6,163 nucleotides of DNA from Flavobacteriales bacterium (GTDB lineage Bacteria > Bacteroidota > Bacteroidia > Flavobacteriales > PHOS-HE28): positions 1 to 6,163 of the forward strand of contig SSGN01000091.1 of the NCBI GenBank assembly GCA_008016945.1, written 5' to 3'. Each line of letters begins with the position of its first letter. Within the stretch, counting starts at the first letter, position 1. The translations under genes were made by a program, and so were the position numbers. Below, piece by piece: positions 1 to 6,163 of this stretch. The notes beneath the pieces were generated by a model, which saw only the letters and a list, made by a program, of their open reading frames with translations, searched no databases and was not told the DNA's origin.

Positions 1-2
1 GC

Positions 3-263
3 GATGAAAAGCTCCGCATCCAGCCCAACCCCTTCAACGAGGGCACCACGGTGTTCTACACGCTCGAGCGTGGTGGCCGCACCCAGCTGCTGGCCAACAG
101 CAGCGATGGCCGCGACCTGCGCGTGTTGCAGGAAGCCCACTTGGAGGCCGGCAGTTACCAGTACCAGTGGAACACAGCTTCACTGGCACCGGGCATGTAC
201 TACGTTACGCTGCTGCTGGATGGCCAGCCGGTGGTGAAGAAGGCCGTGAAGGTGGCGCGGTAG
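3..263 (+). CDS. C-terminal end of a secreted protein with a type IX secretion (Por_Secre_tail) sorting domain; 5' truncated by the window edge
   Basis: The frame is open from base 3 (no start inside the window) to a TAG at 261-263, giving the last 86 residues. The visible part matches the layout of the Por_Secre_tail / T9SS type A sorting domain: an opening IQPNPFNEGTTVFYTL segment, a central SSDGRDLRVLQ segment, then AGSYQYQWNTASLAPGMYYV and a basic end, KKAVKVAR. In Bacteroidota this domain directs a protein carrying an N-terminal signal peptide through the outer membrane by the type IX system. It is usually cleaved, and the protein is released or anchored on the surface. The functional part of this protein lies upstream of the window, so its activity cannot be named. 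Hairpins and a promoter candidate separate it from rimP, so it is probably not in that operon. The internal GTG at 51 is not a real start because the domain begins before it. Confidence 0.85.
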   Translation, partial: DEKLRIQPNPFNEGTTVFYTLERGGRTQLLANSSDGRDLRVLQEAHLEAGSYQYQWNTASLAPGMYYVTLLLDGQPVVKKAVKVAR

Positions 264-514
264 ACAGGCACGCATTGGGGGGCGCGGGGGGGCAACGCGC
301 CGCCCTTCCCGCGCTCCCTTCGCACCATTCTCACCCTTCTCCCCACTCTCCCCGTTTTCACCATTCTCCCCCTTCTCACCCCTCTCACTATGCTCACCAC
401 CCCGACCCGCAGGAGGAGCCGACCCGCGTTGAGGCATCGGAAGCGGTGGTCCTTGCCCATCCTGTCCCGCGACAGGCCTTACACGCATACGACCGGGGGA
501 TCGCCGGAAATACC
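264..514. other. Non-coding spacer with a G-run hairpin and a pyrimidine-rich tract
   Basis: No credible gene lies here. Just after the sorting-domain gene, GGCGCG (281-286) can pair with CGCGCC (296-301) around a loop containing a run of G (286-292 is seven G). No U-tract follows, so this is at best a weak 3'-end structure. From about 301 to 400 the + strand is almost all C and T, annotated separately. Bases 400-514 are GC-rich, and I see no further motif there. Short open frames cross the spacer on both strands but look like composition artefacts. Confidence 0.6.
323..388. repeat. Imperfect 9-nt-periodic pyrimidine (C/T) repeat tract
   Basis: A 22-nt unit beginning CACCATTCTC occurs at 323-344 and again at 359-380 with 20 of 22 bases identical. 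The offset is 36 nt, which is four 9-nt periods. On the - strand the tract reads as repeated GGN-GAG-AAN codons, giving a Gly-Glu-Lys / Gly-Glu-Asn pattern. A 10-nt mirror pair, CACTCTCCCC (344-353) and CCCCTCTCAC (379-388), is also present. Homopurine-homopyrimidine tracts like this can adopt unusual DNA structure and vary in length by slippage. Whether this one has a function is unknown. Confidence 0.6.
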
Positions 515-522
515 TACATTTG
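515..522 (+). promoter_or_regulatory. Candidate Bacteroidota -7 promoter element for the rimP-nusA-infB operon
   Basis: TACATTTG matches the Bacteroidota sigma factor -7 consensus TAnnTTTG exactly. It lies 73 nt before the rimP start. Transcription would begin near 527-530 and give a leader of about 66-70 nt. I do not see a good TTTG/TTG -33 box at the usual spacing upstream, where the sequence is ACGACCGGGG-like. The call therefore rests on the -7 element and its position. Confidence 0.45.
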
Positions 523-545
523 CACCGCAAGTCGGCGGAAGAGGG

Positions 546-569
546 AAGAGGGGACCGCCCCTCTTTTTT
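546..569 (+). terminator. Rho-independent terminator hairpin upstream of rimP; possible leader attenuator
   Basis: AAGAGGGG (546-553) and CCCCTCTT (558-565) form a perfect 8-bp stem with an ACCG loop, and the 3' arm runs into six T (564-569). The T-tract makes it directional for the + strand. It sits 26 nt before the rimP ATG and downstream of the TACATTTG element. It could end read-through from the upstream gene, or it could act inside the operon leader as an attenuator. An alternative 5-bp stem, GGCGG (534-538) with CCGCC (555-559), would be mutually exclusive with it. The hairpin call is strong, but its role is inferred. Confidence 0.75.
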
Positions 570-595
570 GTTCCTGTAGGTAGCGTAAGTCGGTC

Positions 596-1060
596 ATGAT
601 CAGCGTGGAACAAGTTCAGAACAGCGTGGAGCAGCGGCTCCAGGGCACCGGTCATTTCCTGGTGGCTGTGGAACTGCGTCCGGGCAACAAGGTGGTGGTG
701 GAGGTGGACAACGACCGGGCCATCACCCTGCAGGAGCTGGCCGATCTGAACAAGCGGGTGCGCGAAGACCTGGGCGAGGCCGCCGACGATTGCGAGCTCC
801 AGTTCAGCAGTCCAGGAGTGGGCCGCGCCTTCAAGGTGCCGCGTCAATACCAGAAGCACATCGGCCGTTTGGTGCTGGTCGACCTGGTGGATGGCCGTAC
901 CCTCGAAGGCATGCTGGAAGGGTACGATGGCACCACCCTGGCCTTGCGCATCCAGCATCCCAGCAAAGTGAAGGGCCGCCTGCCCAAGCTCGATCCCGAG
1001 GTCAGCACCATCCCGGCCTCCGACATCCGCACAACCAAAGCAAGCATCACATTCAACTGA
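596..1060 (+). CDS. rimP: Ribosome maturation factor RimP
   Basis: The product is 154 residues, the usual size for RimP, a cytoplasmic factor that binds the free 30S subunit and helps its late assembly around S12 and the central pseudoknot. The N-terminal alpha/beta domain covers roughly residues 1-80 and includes the family signature SSPGVGR (71-77), followed by FKVPRQYQKHIGR. The C-terminal SH3-like barrel covers roughly 85-154. There VLVDLVDGRTLEGMLEGYDG and the closing DIRTTKASITFN match the family pattern of a small barrel ending in a short strand. The ATG at 596 is the natural start, with no earlier in-frame start giving a better N-terminus. No clear Shine-Dalgarno precedes it, as is normal in this phylum. 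It is the first gene of the operon, 7 nt ahead of nusA, with a terminator-like hairpin just upstream. Confidence 0.95.
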   Translation: MISVEQVQNSVEQRLQGTGHFLVAVELRPGNKVVVEVDNDRAITLQELADLNKRVREDLGEAADDCELQFSSPGVGRAFKVPRQYQKHIGRLVLVDLVDGRTLEGMLEGYDGTTLALRIQHPSKVKGRLPKLDPEVSTIPASDIRTTKASITFN

Positions 1061-1067
1061 ACGGGTA

Positions 1068-2306
1068 ATGAGCACCGTCAACCTCATCGAGTCCTTCGGA
1101 GACTTCAAGGAACTCAAGAACATCGATCGTGTCACCATGATGGGCATCCTGGAGGATGTGTTCCGTGGCGTGGTGAAAAGGCGCTTCGGAGAAGAAGCCA
1201 ACGTCGACATCATCATCAACCCCGACAAGGGCGATCTGGAGATCTGGCTCAACCGCGTGATCGTGGAGGATGGCATGAGCGAGGACGATAATCTGGAGAT
1301 CGAACTGGCCGAAGCCCGCAAGATCGAGCCCGACTTCGAGGTGGGTGAGGAGGTGAGCCAGGAACTGAAGATCGAGGACTTCGGTCGCCGGAACATCCTT
1401 TCGCTCAAACAGAACCTCCAAAGCCGGATCATGGAGTTGGAGAAGGACCATCTCTATAAGAAATACGCCGAGCGCGTGGGCGAGATCATCGCGGGCGAGG
1501 TGTACCAGATCTGGAAGCGGGAAACGCTGATCCTGGACGATGAAGGCAACGAGCTCATCATGCCCAAGGACCAGCAGATCAAGACCGATTTCTTCAAGAA
1601 GGGCGATACCGTGCGTGCCGTGGTGTGGAAGGTGGAGATGCGGAACAACACCCCCGTGGTGATCCTGAGCCGTACCGCCCCCGAATTCCTCGAGAAGCTC
1701 TTCGAACAAGAGGTGCCCGAGGTGGCCGATGGTCTCATCACCATCAAGCGCATCGTGCGCGAACCCGGTGAGCGCGCCAAGGTGGCCGTGGAGAGCTACG
1801 ATGACCGCATCGACCCGGTCGGTGCGTGCGTGGGCATGAAAGGCAGCCGGATCCACGGGATCGTGCGCGAGCTGCGCAACGAGAACATCGACGTGATCAA
1901 CTACACCAGTAACGAACAGCTGCTCATCCAGCGCGCGTTGAGCCCCGCCAAGGTCGGCGACATCAAGCTGGATCAGGAGCACAAACGTGCCGAGGTGTAC
2001 ATGAAACCCGACCAGGTGGCGCTCGCCATCGGCAAGGGTGGGCACAACATCAAGTTGGCAGGCAAGCTCACGGGCTTCGATATCGACGTGTATCGCGAGA
2101 CCGATGAGGTCACCGACGACGTGGCCCTGGACGATTTCGCCGACGAGATCGACGAATGGATCATCGATGAGTTCAAGAAGATCGGCTGCGACACCGCGCG
2201 CAACGTACTGGACCTCTCCTCGGAGGAACTGGTCAAGCGTACGGACCTGGAGGAGGAGACCATCGACGAGGTGCGCCGTATCTTGAAAAAGGAATTGGAG
2301 GGGTGA
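1068..2306 (+). CDS. nusA: Transcription termination/antitermination factor NusA
   Basis: This 412-residue protein binds RNA polymerase and nascent RNA, modulates pausing and hairpin-dependent termination, and takes part in antitermination of rRNA operons. The N-terminal polymerase-binding domain (about 1-130) opens with an ESFGDFKELKNID segment. An S1 RNA-binding domain follows at about 138-205. KH1 carries DPVGACVGMKGSRI (249-262), a hallmark of NusA. KH2 carries AIGKGGHNIKLA (320-331), with an intact GxxG loop. The last ~60 residues are acidic and end in a helix-hairpin-helix-like segment (KKIGCDTARNVLDLSSEELVK). The protein is shorter than E. coli NusA (495) because it lacks the full pair of C-terminal acidic repeats, which is usual outside Proteobacteria. 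It starts 7 nt after the rimP stop, so co-transcription and perhaps translational coupling are likely. Confidence 0.97.
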   Translation: MSTVNLIESFGDFKELKNIDRVTMMGILEDVFRGVVKRRFGEEANVDIIINPDKGDLEIWLNRVIVEDGMSEDDNLEIELAEARKIEPDFEVGEEVSQELKIEDFGRRNILSLKQNLQSRIMELEKDHLYKKYAERVGEIIAGEVYQIWKRETLILDDEGNELIMPKDQQIKTDFFKKGDTVRAVVWKVEMRNNTPVVILSRTAPEFLEKLFEQEVPEVADGLITIKRIVREPGERAKVAVESYDDRIDPVGACVGMKGSRIHGIVRELRNENIDVINYTSNEQLLIQRALSPAKVGDIKLDQEHKRAEVYMKPDQVALAIGKGGHNIKLAGKLTGFDIDVYRETDEVTDDVALDDFADEIDEWIIDEFKKIGCDTARNVLDLSSEELVKRTDLEEETIDEVRRILKKELEG

Positions 2307-2424
2307 TCAGAGGCAACGAAGGGCAGTGGAGACCCACTCCCGCTCGGCCAGGGTTAGAGGAAAGAACGAACCGCGATCCATGCGATCGCATCAGGAAAAG
2401 GATAGAACGCCAACCGCGTAGTGT
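2307..2424 (+). other. nusA-infB intergenic spacer with a small hairpin and a palindrome
   Basis: At 118 nt this spacer is long compared with the 7 nt between rimP and nusA. AGTGG (2325-2329) and CCACT (2334-2338) form a 5-bp stem with an AGAC loop and no U-tract, so it is not a convincing terminator. No TAnnTTTG promoter element is present. A purine-rich stretch, AGGAAAAGGATAG (2392-2404), lies about 20 nt before the infB ATG, too far for a standard ribosome-binding site. infB is most simply read from the upstream promoter. Confidence 0.5.
2380..2391. repeat. Perfect 12-bp palindrome ATGCGATCGCAT
   Basis: The sequence equals its own reverse complement over 12 bases. It has GCGATCGC at its core and lies 33 nt before the infB start. 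It could be a dyad protein-binding site, a methylation target (it contains GATC) or chance. Nothing else in the window repeats it in full, although GCGATC also occurs just upstream at 2373-2378. Confidence 0.5.
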
Positions 2425-5193
2425 ATGAGCGAAACGACCGATAAGGGATTGCGTCTGAGCAAGGTGGCCCGGGAATTCAACCTGGGGTTGCACACCGTTG
2501 TGGAGTTCTTGGAGAAGAACGGCCACAAGGTGGAAAGCAACCCCAACACGAAGATCGCCACCGAGCTGTACGAACTACTGCAACAGGAGTTCGGCAAGGA
2601 CAAGGCCATCAAGGAGCAAAGCAAGGCATCGGTGCAGCAAAGGCAGGAGCGCGAGACCGTCGCGCTGGCCAGCGCCCCTGCCACCAAGGAAGCGCCCAAG
2701 CGCAAGGAGGAGCCGGTCGTTGCGGCAGTACCTCCTGCGCCAGCAGCTCCTGCGCCAGCACCCGTGGCCAAGGCGGAGCCCGCTGCACCCGAGGCGCCGA
2801 CCGCACCCACCACCGAGTCCGGTCCGGACGGAACGGAGGTGATCAAGGCCCGGGTGGAGAAGGCCGTTGGCCCCAAGACCGTTGGCAAGATCGACCTGGG
2901 CACGACCAAAAAGGCCGGGAAGGCCGCCGCTCCATCGCCGAAGGCCACGAAGCCGGTGGAAGAAGCGGCCAAGCCTGTGGCGGAGGAACCTCCAGCGGCC
3001 ACACCGGTCGCGGAGCCGACAGCGGCAACACCCGCACCCGCACCCGCTGCTCCCGCCGCCCCGGCCGAGCCGGAGACCATCCGCGTCAACGTGCAGAAGC
3101 TCGCCGGCCTGAAGACCCTCGGCAAGATCGAGCTGCCGGTGGAGAAGGAGCGCAAGCCCGCCGAACGGCCCGGAGCCGATGGTGAACGTGGCCGACGCAA
3201 ACGGATCGTGAAGCAAGGCCCGGTGAACGTGGATCGTGCCGTGCAACAGGAACAGCGCAATGCGCCATCCACGGGCCGACCGGGCGAGTTGGACGAGAAT
3301 GCCGTGAAACGCAAGGTGAGCGAAACGCTCGCACGCCTCACCGGTAGCAAGAGCAAAGGGGCCAAGCTGCGCCGCGAGAAGCGCGACCAACGAGGCCGTC
3401 GCTTCGAGGAAGAGCAAGCCGCACGCGAACTGGCCGGGCGTACCATCAAGGTCACCGAATTCGTTACAGCGAGCGAACTGGCCAGCATGATGAGCGTGCC
3501 CGTCACGGACATCATCAAGGCCTGCTTCTCGTTGGGCATGATGGTGAGCATCAACCAGCGCCTCGATGCGGAGACCCTCGCGGTGATCGCCGAAGAGTAC
3601 GATTTCAAGGTGGAGTTCGTCGGTGCCGACGTGCAACAGGACATCCCCCAGGAGGAGGATGTGCCGGAGCGGGTCACCTCCCGCCCGCCGATCGTCACCG
3701 TCATGGGTCACGTGGACCACGGTAAGACCTCCTTGCTCGATCATATCCGCAAGGCCAATGTGATCGCCGGTGAGGCGGGTGGCATCACCCAGCATATCGG
3801 CGCATACAGCGTCAAGCTCGATTCGGGCAAGAAGATCACCTTCCTGGACACCCCGGGTCACGAGGCGTTCACCGCCATGCGGGCCCGCGGTGCACAGGTC
3901 ACCGACATCGCCATCATCGTGATCGCGGCCGACGACAGCGTGATGCCCCAGACCCGCGAAGCGATCAACCACGCGCAGGCCGCCGGCGTGCCCATGGTGT
4001 TCGCGTTCAACAAGATCGATAAAGAAGGCGCCAACCCTGACAAGATCCGGGAGGAGCTTTCCCAGATGAACATCCTGGTGGAGGAGTGGGGCGGCAAGTT
4101 CCAGACCCAGGAGATCAGCGCCAAGAAGGGCACCAACGTGGACCAGCTCTTAGAAAAGGTGCTGCTCGAGGCGGAGATGCTGGACCTCAAGGCCGATCCC
4201 GGGAAACGTGCCCATGGCGTGGTGATCGAAAGCACCTTGGAACAGGGTCGCGGTTTCGTTACCACCCTGCTGGTGGACTCCGGCACCCTGCGCAAGGGCG
4301 ACGTGATCCTCGCCGGCCAGTTCAGCGGCCGTGTGCGCAACATGTTCAACGAACGTGGCGCCAGTGTGGCCGAGGCACCGCCCGCAACACCGGTCTCCAT
4401 CCTCGGTCTCGACGGGGCCCCCAACGCGGGCGATACCTTCCAGGTGTTCGAGGACGAACGCGATGCACGGACCATCGCCACGCGTCGCCAGCAGTTGCAG
4501 CGCGAACAAGGCATCCGCACCCACAAGCACATCACCCTGGACGAGATCGGCCGTCGCCTCGCTATCGGCGACTTCAAGGAGCTCAACCTCATCGTCAAGG
4601 GCGACGTGGACGGCTCCGTGGAGGCGCTCACCGATTCGCTCCTCAAGCTGAGCACCGAGCAGATCAAGGTGAACGTGATCCACCGCGCGGTGGGTCCCAT
4701 CGCCGAAAGCGACGTGCTGCTCGCCACCGCGTCCAACGCCATCATCGTCGGCTTCCAGGTGCGCCCCACACCCGGTGCGCGCAAGCTGGCCGAGGCCGAG
4801 GAGATCGACATCCGCATGTACTCCATCATCTACAGTGCGATCGAGGAGATCAAGCAGGCCATGGAGGGCATGCTCGCACCCAAGGAGGTGGAGAAGGTCA
4901 CCGGTACCGCCGAGGTGCGCGAGACCTTCCGCATCAGCAAGGTGGGCACCGTGGCCGGCTGTTACGTGCTCGATGGCAAGATCGAACGCAAGAACAAGGT
5001 GCGCCTCATCCGCGATGGCATCGTGGTCTACACCGGCGACCTCAACGAACTCAAGCGTTTCAAGGACGATGTGAAGGAGGTCACCCACGGTTACGAGTGC
5101 GGCCTCTCCATCAAGAACTTCAACGACATCAAGAACGGCGACACCATCGAGGCCTTCGAGATGGTGGAAGTGAAGCGGACCCTCGCGGACTGA
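2425..5193 (+). CDS. infB: Translation initiation factor IF-2
   Basis: This 922-residue GTPase places fMet-tRNA on the 30S subunit and promotes joining of the 50S. An IF2N domain (about 7-57, [20 protein letters not shown]) fixes the start at 2425. A long Ala/Pro/Lys/Glu linker (about 75-335) holds two copies of a [14 protein letters not shown] motif (139-159 and 218-238) and a basic patch, GERGRRKRI (253-261). A second IF2N-like domain covers about 340-400. The G domain has every motif intact: G1 GHVDHGKT (428-435), G2 GGITQHIGA (452-460), G3 DTPGH (475-479), G4 NKID (529-532) and G5 SAKKG (565-569). Domain II follows from about 598, domain III has [16 protein letters not shown] (720-735), and the fMet-tRNA-binding C-terminal domain runs from GTAEVRETF (827) to the end. 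It is the last operon gene, closed by the terminator at 5217-5250. No truncation or frameshift is seen. Confidence 0.98.
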   Translation: MSETTDKGLRLSKVAREFNLGLHTVVEFLEKNGHKVESNPNTKIATELYELLQQEFGKDKAIKEQSKASVQQRQERETVALASAPATKEAPKRKEEPVVAAVPPAPAAPAPAPVAKAEPAAPEAPTAPTTESGPDGTEVIKARVEKAVGPKTVGKIDLGTTKKAGKAAAPSPKATKPVEEAAKPVAEEPPAATPVAEPTAATPAPAPAAPAAPAEPETIRVNVQKLAGLKTLGKIELPVEKERKPAERPGADGERGRRKRIVKQGPVNVDRAVQQEQRNAPSTGRPGELDENAVKRKVSETLARLTGSKSKGAKLRREKRDQRGRRFEEEQAARELAGRTIKVTEFVTASELASMMSVPVTDIIKACFSLGMMVSINQRLDAETLAVIAEEYDFKVEFVGADVQQDIPQEEDVPERVTSRPPIVTVMGHVDHGKTSLLDHIRKANVIAGEAGGITQHIGAYSVKLDSGKKITFLDTPGHEAFTAMRARGAQVTDIAIIVIAADDSVMPQTREAINHAQAAGVPMVFAFNKIDKEGANPDKIREELSQMNILVEEWGGKFQTQEISAKKGTNVDQLLEKVLLEAEMLDLKADPGKRAHGVVIESTLEQGRGFVTTLLVDSGTLRKGDVILAGQFSGRVRNMFNERGASVAEAPPATPVSILGLDGAPNAGDTFQVFEDERDARTIATRRQQLQREQGIRTHKHITLDEIGRRLAIGDFKELNLIVKGDVDGSVEALTDSLLKLSTEQIKVNVIHRAVGPIAESDVLLATASNAIIVGFQVRPTPGARKLAEAEEIDIRMYSIIYSAIEEIKQAMEGMLAPKEVEKVTGTAEVRETFRISKVGTVAGCYVLDGKIERKNKVRLIRDGIVVYTGDLNELKRFKDDVKEVTHGYECGLSIKNFNDIKNGDTIEAFEMVEVKRTLAD

Positions 5194-5216
5194 TCACACG
5201 AACTTTACCAACGCTG

Positions 5217-5250
5217 AACGGCCGTTCCACGCAGGTGGGGCGGCCGTTTT
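5217..5250 (+). terminator. Intrinsic terminator after infB
   Basis: AACGGCCGTTCCAC (5217-5230) pairs with GTGGGGCGGCCGTT (5235-5248) around a GCAG loop. The 14-bp stem is continuous, counting two G-U wobbles in the middle. It runs into TTTT (5247-5250). The T-tract is short, but the stem is long and GC-rich, and it starts 24 nt after the infB stop. It is the natural end of the rimP-nusA-infB transcript and separates it from the membrane protein downstream. A second, weaker stem, TGCGCC (5259-5264) with GGCGCA (5274-5279), follows. Confidence 0.85.
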
Positions 5251-5405
5251 GCTGGGGATGCGCCATGCGTCGGGGCGCAACAACGACGCCAGGCCATACC
5301 TTTCAAGCAGTTGATGCTAGCATGGCATACTGCAATGGAGCGCTTCGGTACGCAAGGACATCGTGCCCACCCAGGGAACGTGCACCTGTTCCATTGCGGC
5401 TGCAG

Positions 5406-6107
5406 ATGTGTATCGTGCTCTTGGCATGGCTTTCGGTGAACACGCTGGCGGGCCAGCAGGGAGAACCTGTAGCACGCGATCCGGCGCCGCGTTGGGGCTT
5501 GGGTGTGGAGGTGGCTGAGCCCGTGGTCCGGGCCTTCACTTCCTTCCAAAACGCGGTGAACGAGGTCAATGTGCAGGCGTCATTCAGGCCTGCAGAGCAA
5601 CGCGCTTGGCGGATGGCCTACCGCTATCAAGGCCAGTTCCGCGAAGCCACGGCGAGCGCGAGCCCAACGGATAGCGGCCACGTTGTGCGCATCGGTTCTT
5701 CGGAAGAACAGGTCCATCAGCTGCTGTTCGGGCATTCCTGGTATGTGGGAAGGTCGCGCCTCCGAGCCATGATCGAGCTCGGTGTCGTCATTGGTCATGA
5801 GCAGATGGCATCACTGGGCCAGGACATCCACGTTCCGCTCGGCGCACCCATCAATGTGAACGCAATTGGTACAGTGCTGGAGCAACGCAGCACACGCTAC
5901 CAAGGGCTGCATCTCGGGCCCACCTACGGCCTCGGGGTCGAATACCGCCTTCATCGGCAATTGGTGCTGCAGCTGCGGGTAACGGGCGGGCATTACTGGG
6001 CACTACCGCTCGTAGAAGAGGCCTCGGAGCTCATCGGTACCTACCGCTACGGAAAGCGCAGTGAATACGTGGTCGGTAGCGGGCTGTTCGTGCAGTTCGA
6101 GTTCTGA
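5406..6107 (+). CDS. Hypothetical exported protein, probable outer-membrane beta-barrel
   Basis: I do not recognise the family. From ATG 5406 the product is 233 residues. It begins with a hydrophobic stretch (CIVLLAWLSVNTLAG) that looks like a signal peptide with cleavage near residue 15-16, followed by QQGEPVARDPAPRWGLGVEV. The rest is rich in alternating polar/non-polar segments with Gly and aromatic residues, for example YVGRSRLRAMIELGVVIGHE, LHLGPTYGLGVEYRLHRQLV and LQLRVTGGHYWALP. It ends in SGLFVQFEF, and a final aromatic residue is typical of outer-membrane barrels. The start is uncertain. A TTG at 5394 would add LRLQ and give the signal peptide the positive charge it otherwise lacks. 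An ATG at 5322 is in frame but gives an Arg-rich, unlikely leader. No clear ribosome-binding site or TAnnTTTG promoter is visible in 5251-5405. The infB terminator lies upstream, so it is probably a separate transcription unit. Confidence 0.7.
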   Translation: MCIVLLAWLSVNTLAGQQGEPVARDPAPRWGLGVEVAEPVVRAFTSFQNAVNEVNVQASFRPAEQRAWRMAYRYQGQFREATASASPTDSGHVVRIGSSEEQVHQLLFGHSWYVGRSRLRAMIELGVVIGHEQMASLGQDIHVPLGAPINVNAIGTVLEQRSTRYQGLHLGPTYGLGVEYRLHRQLVLQLRVTGGHYWALPLVEEASELIGTYRYGKRSEYVVGSGLFVQFEF

Positions 6108-6114
6108 GGTAGGA

Positions 6115-6133
6115 TCTCGCTAAGACAGCGAGA
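6115..6133 (+). terminator. Hairpin 7 nt after the stop of the beta-barrel gene; possible weak terminator
   Basis: TCTCGCT (6115-6121) and AGCGAGA (6127-6133) form a perfect 7-bp stem with an AAGAC loop. Its position just past the stop codon suits a 3'-end structure. However, the following bases (ACGGCACCC) hold no U-tract, so intrinsic termination is doubtful and the hairpin may only protect the mRNA end. Bases 6134-6163 show nothing further. Confidence 0.4.
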
Positions 6134-6163
6134 ACGGCACCCTTCTGAACATCCGGTCCAGCA

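Noticed and set aside
281..301. GGCGCG/CGCGCC hairpin after the sorting-domain gene as a terminator
   Set aside because: The stem is only 6 bp and no U-tract follows. The stronger terminator at 546-569 may serve the upstream gene instead.
180..530. Minus-strand open frame of 116 codons with Gly-X-Y repeats (collagen-like)
   Set aside because: It starts at TTG, is antisense to the end of the sorting-domain gene, and is Arg/Pro-rich outside the repeat. The pattern is fully explained by the 9-nt pyrimidine repeat, so it is reported only as a finding.
1053..2045. Minus-strand open frame of 330 codons opposite nusA
   Set aside because: It is an antisense shadow of nusA codons, with His/Leu/Asp-rich low-complexity sequence and no recognisable motif.
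2391..3972. Long minus-strand open frames of 437 and 465 codons opposite infB
   Set aside because: They lie antisense to the well-conserved infB, and their Ser/Ala/Gly- or Leu/His/Gly-rich composition mirrors the infB codons. No domain is visible.
5259..5279. TGCGCC/GGCGCA hairpin after the infB terminator as a second terminator
   Set aside because: The stem is short, the loop is 9 nt, and no T-run follows. Such stems are expected by chance in GC-rich sequence.
5309..5340. TTGATG ... TACTGC as a promoter for the downstream membrane protein
   Set aside because: It does not match the Bacteroidota TAnnTTTG element, and the resemblance to a -35/-10 pair is weak.
4086..5405. Long + strand open frame running from inside infB into the downstream gene (would give a 673-residue protein)
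   Set aside because: Inside infB it is an out-of-frame reading, rich in Arg, Gly and His, as expected from GC-rich codon shadows. It also crosses the infB terminator. Only the part from about 5394/5406 has a signal peptide and protein-like composition.

Overview
This window carries a conserved housekeeping operon from a member of the Bacteroidota. The sequence is GC-rich for that phylum, by eye around 60% G+C. Three things point to this assignment: a Por_Secre_tail (type IX secretion) sorting domain ends the first gene; a TAnnTTTG-type promoter element (TACATTTG) lies upstream of rimP; and the starts lack clear Shine-Dalgarno sequences. The IF2 also has the Bacteroidota-style N-terminus and GPKxxGKIDL linker motifs. 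A high-GC Flavobacteriales-like lineage fits, but the sequence alone does not settle family or genus.

Layout, all on the + strand. (1) Bases 3-263 are the last 86 codons of a secreted protein ending in a T9SS type A sorting domain. (2) Bases 264-595 are non-coding. They hold a G-run hairpin, a C/T-rich repeat tract with a 9-nt period, a TACATTTG promoter candidate and a strong intrinsic terminator hairpin that ends 26 nt before rimP. (3) Bases 596-1060 are rimP and 1068-2306 are nusA, only 7 nt apart. (4) A 118-nt gap holds a small hairpin and a perfect 12-bp palindrome. (5) Bases 2425-5193 are infB, followed by a long-stem terminator at 5217-5250. (6) Bases 5406-6107 encode an unrecognised exported protein with features of an outer-membrane beta-barrel. 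A 7-bp hairpin without a U-tract follows it.

rimP-nusA-infB is a classic bacterial grouping: a 30S maturation factor, a transcription elongation/termination factor and translation initiation factor IF2. It links ribosome assembly, RNA polymerase pausing and translation initiation. The flanking genes are cell-envelope or secreted proteins, and terminators set them apart from the operon.

I found no CRISPR array, mobile element, tRNA/rRNA, toxin-antitoxin or defence gene, and no convincing undescribed system. The best lead is the promoter-terminator arrangement ahead of rimP. It would suit attenuation of the operon, possibly by NusA itself.
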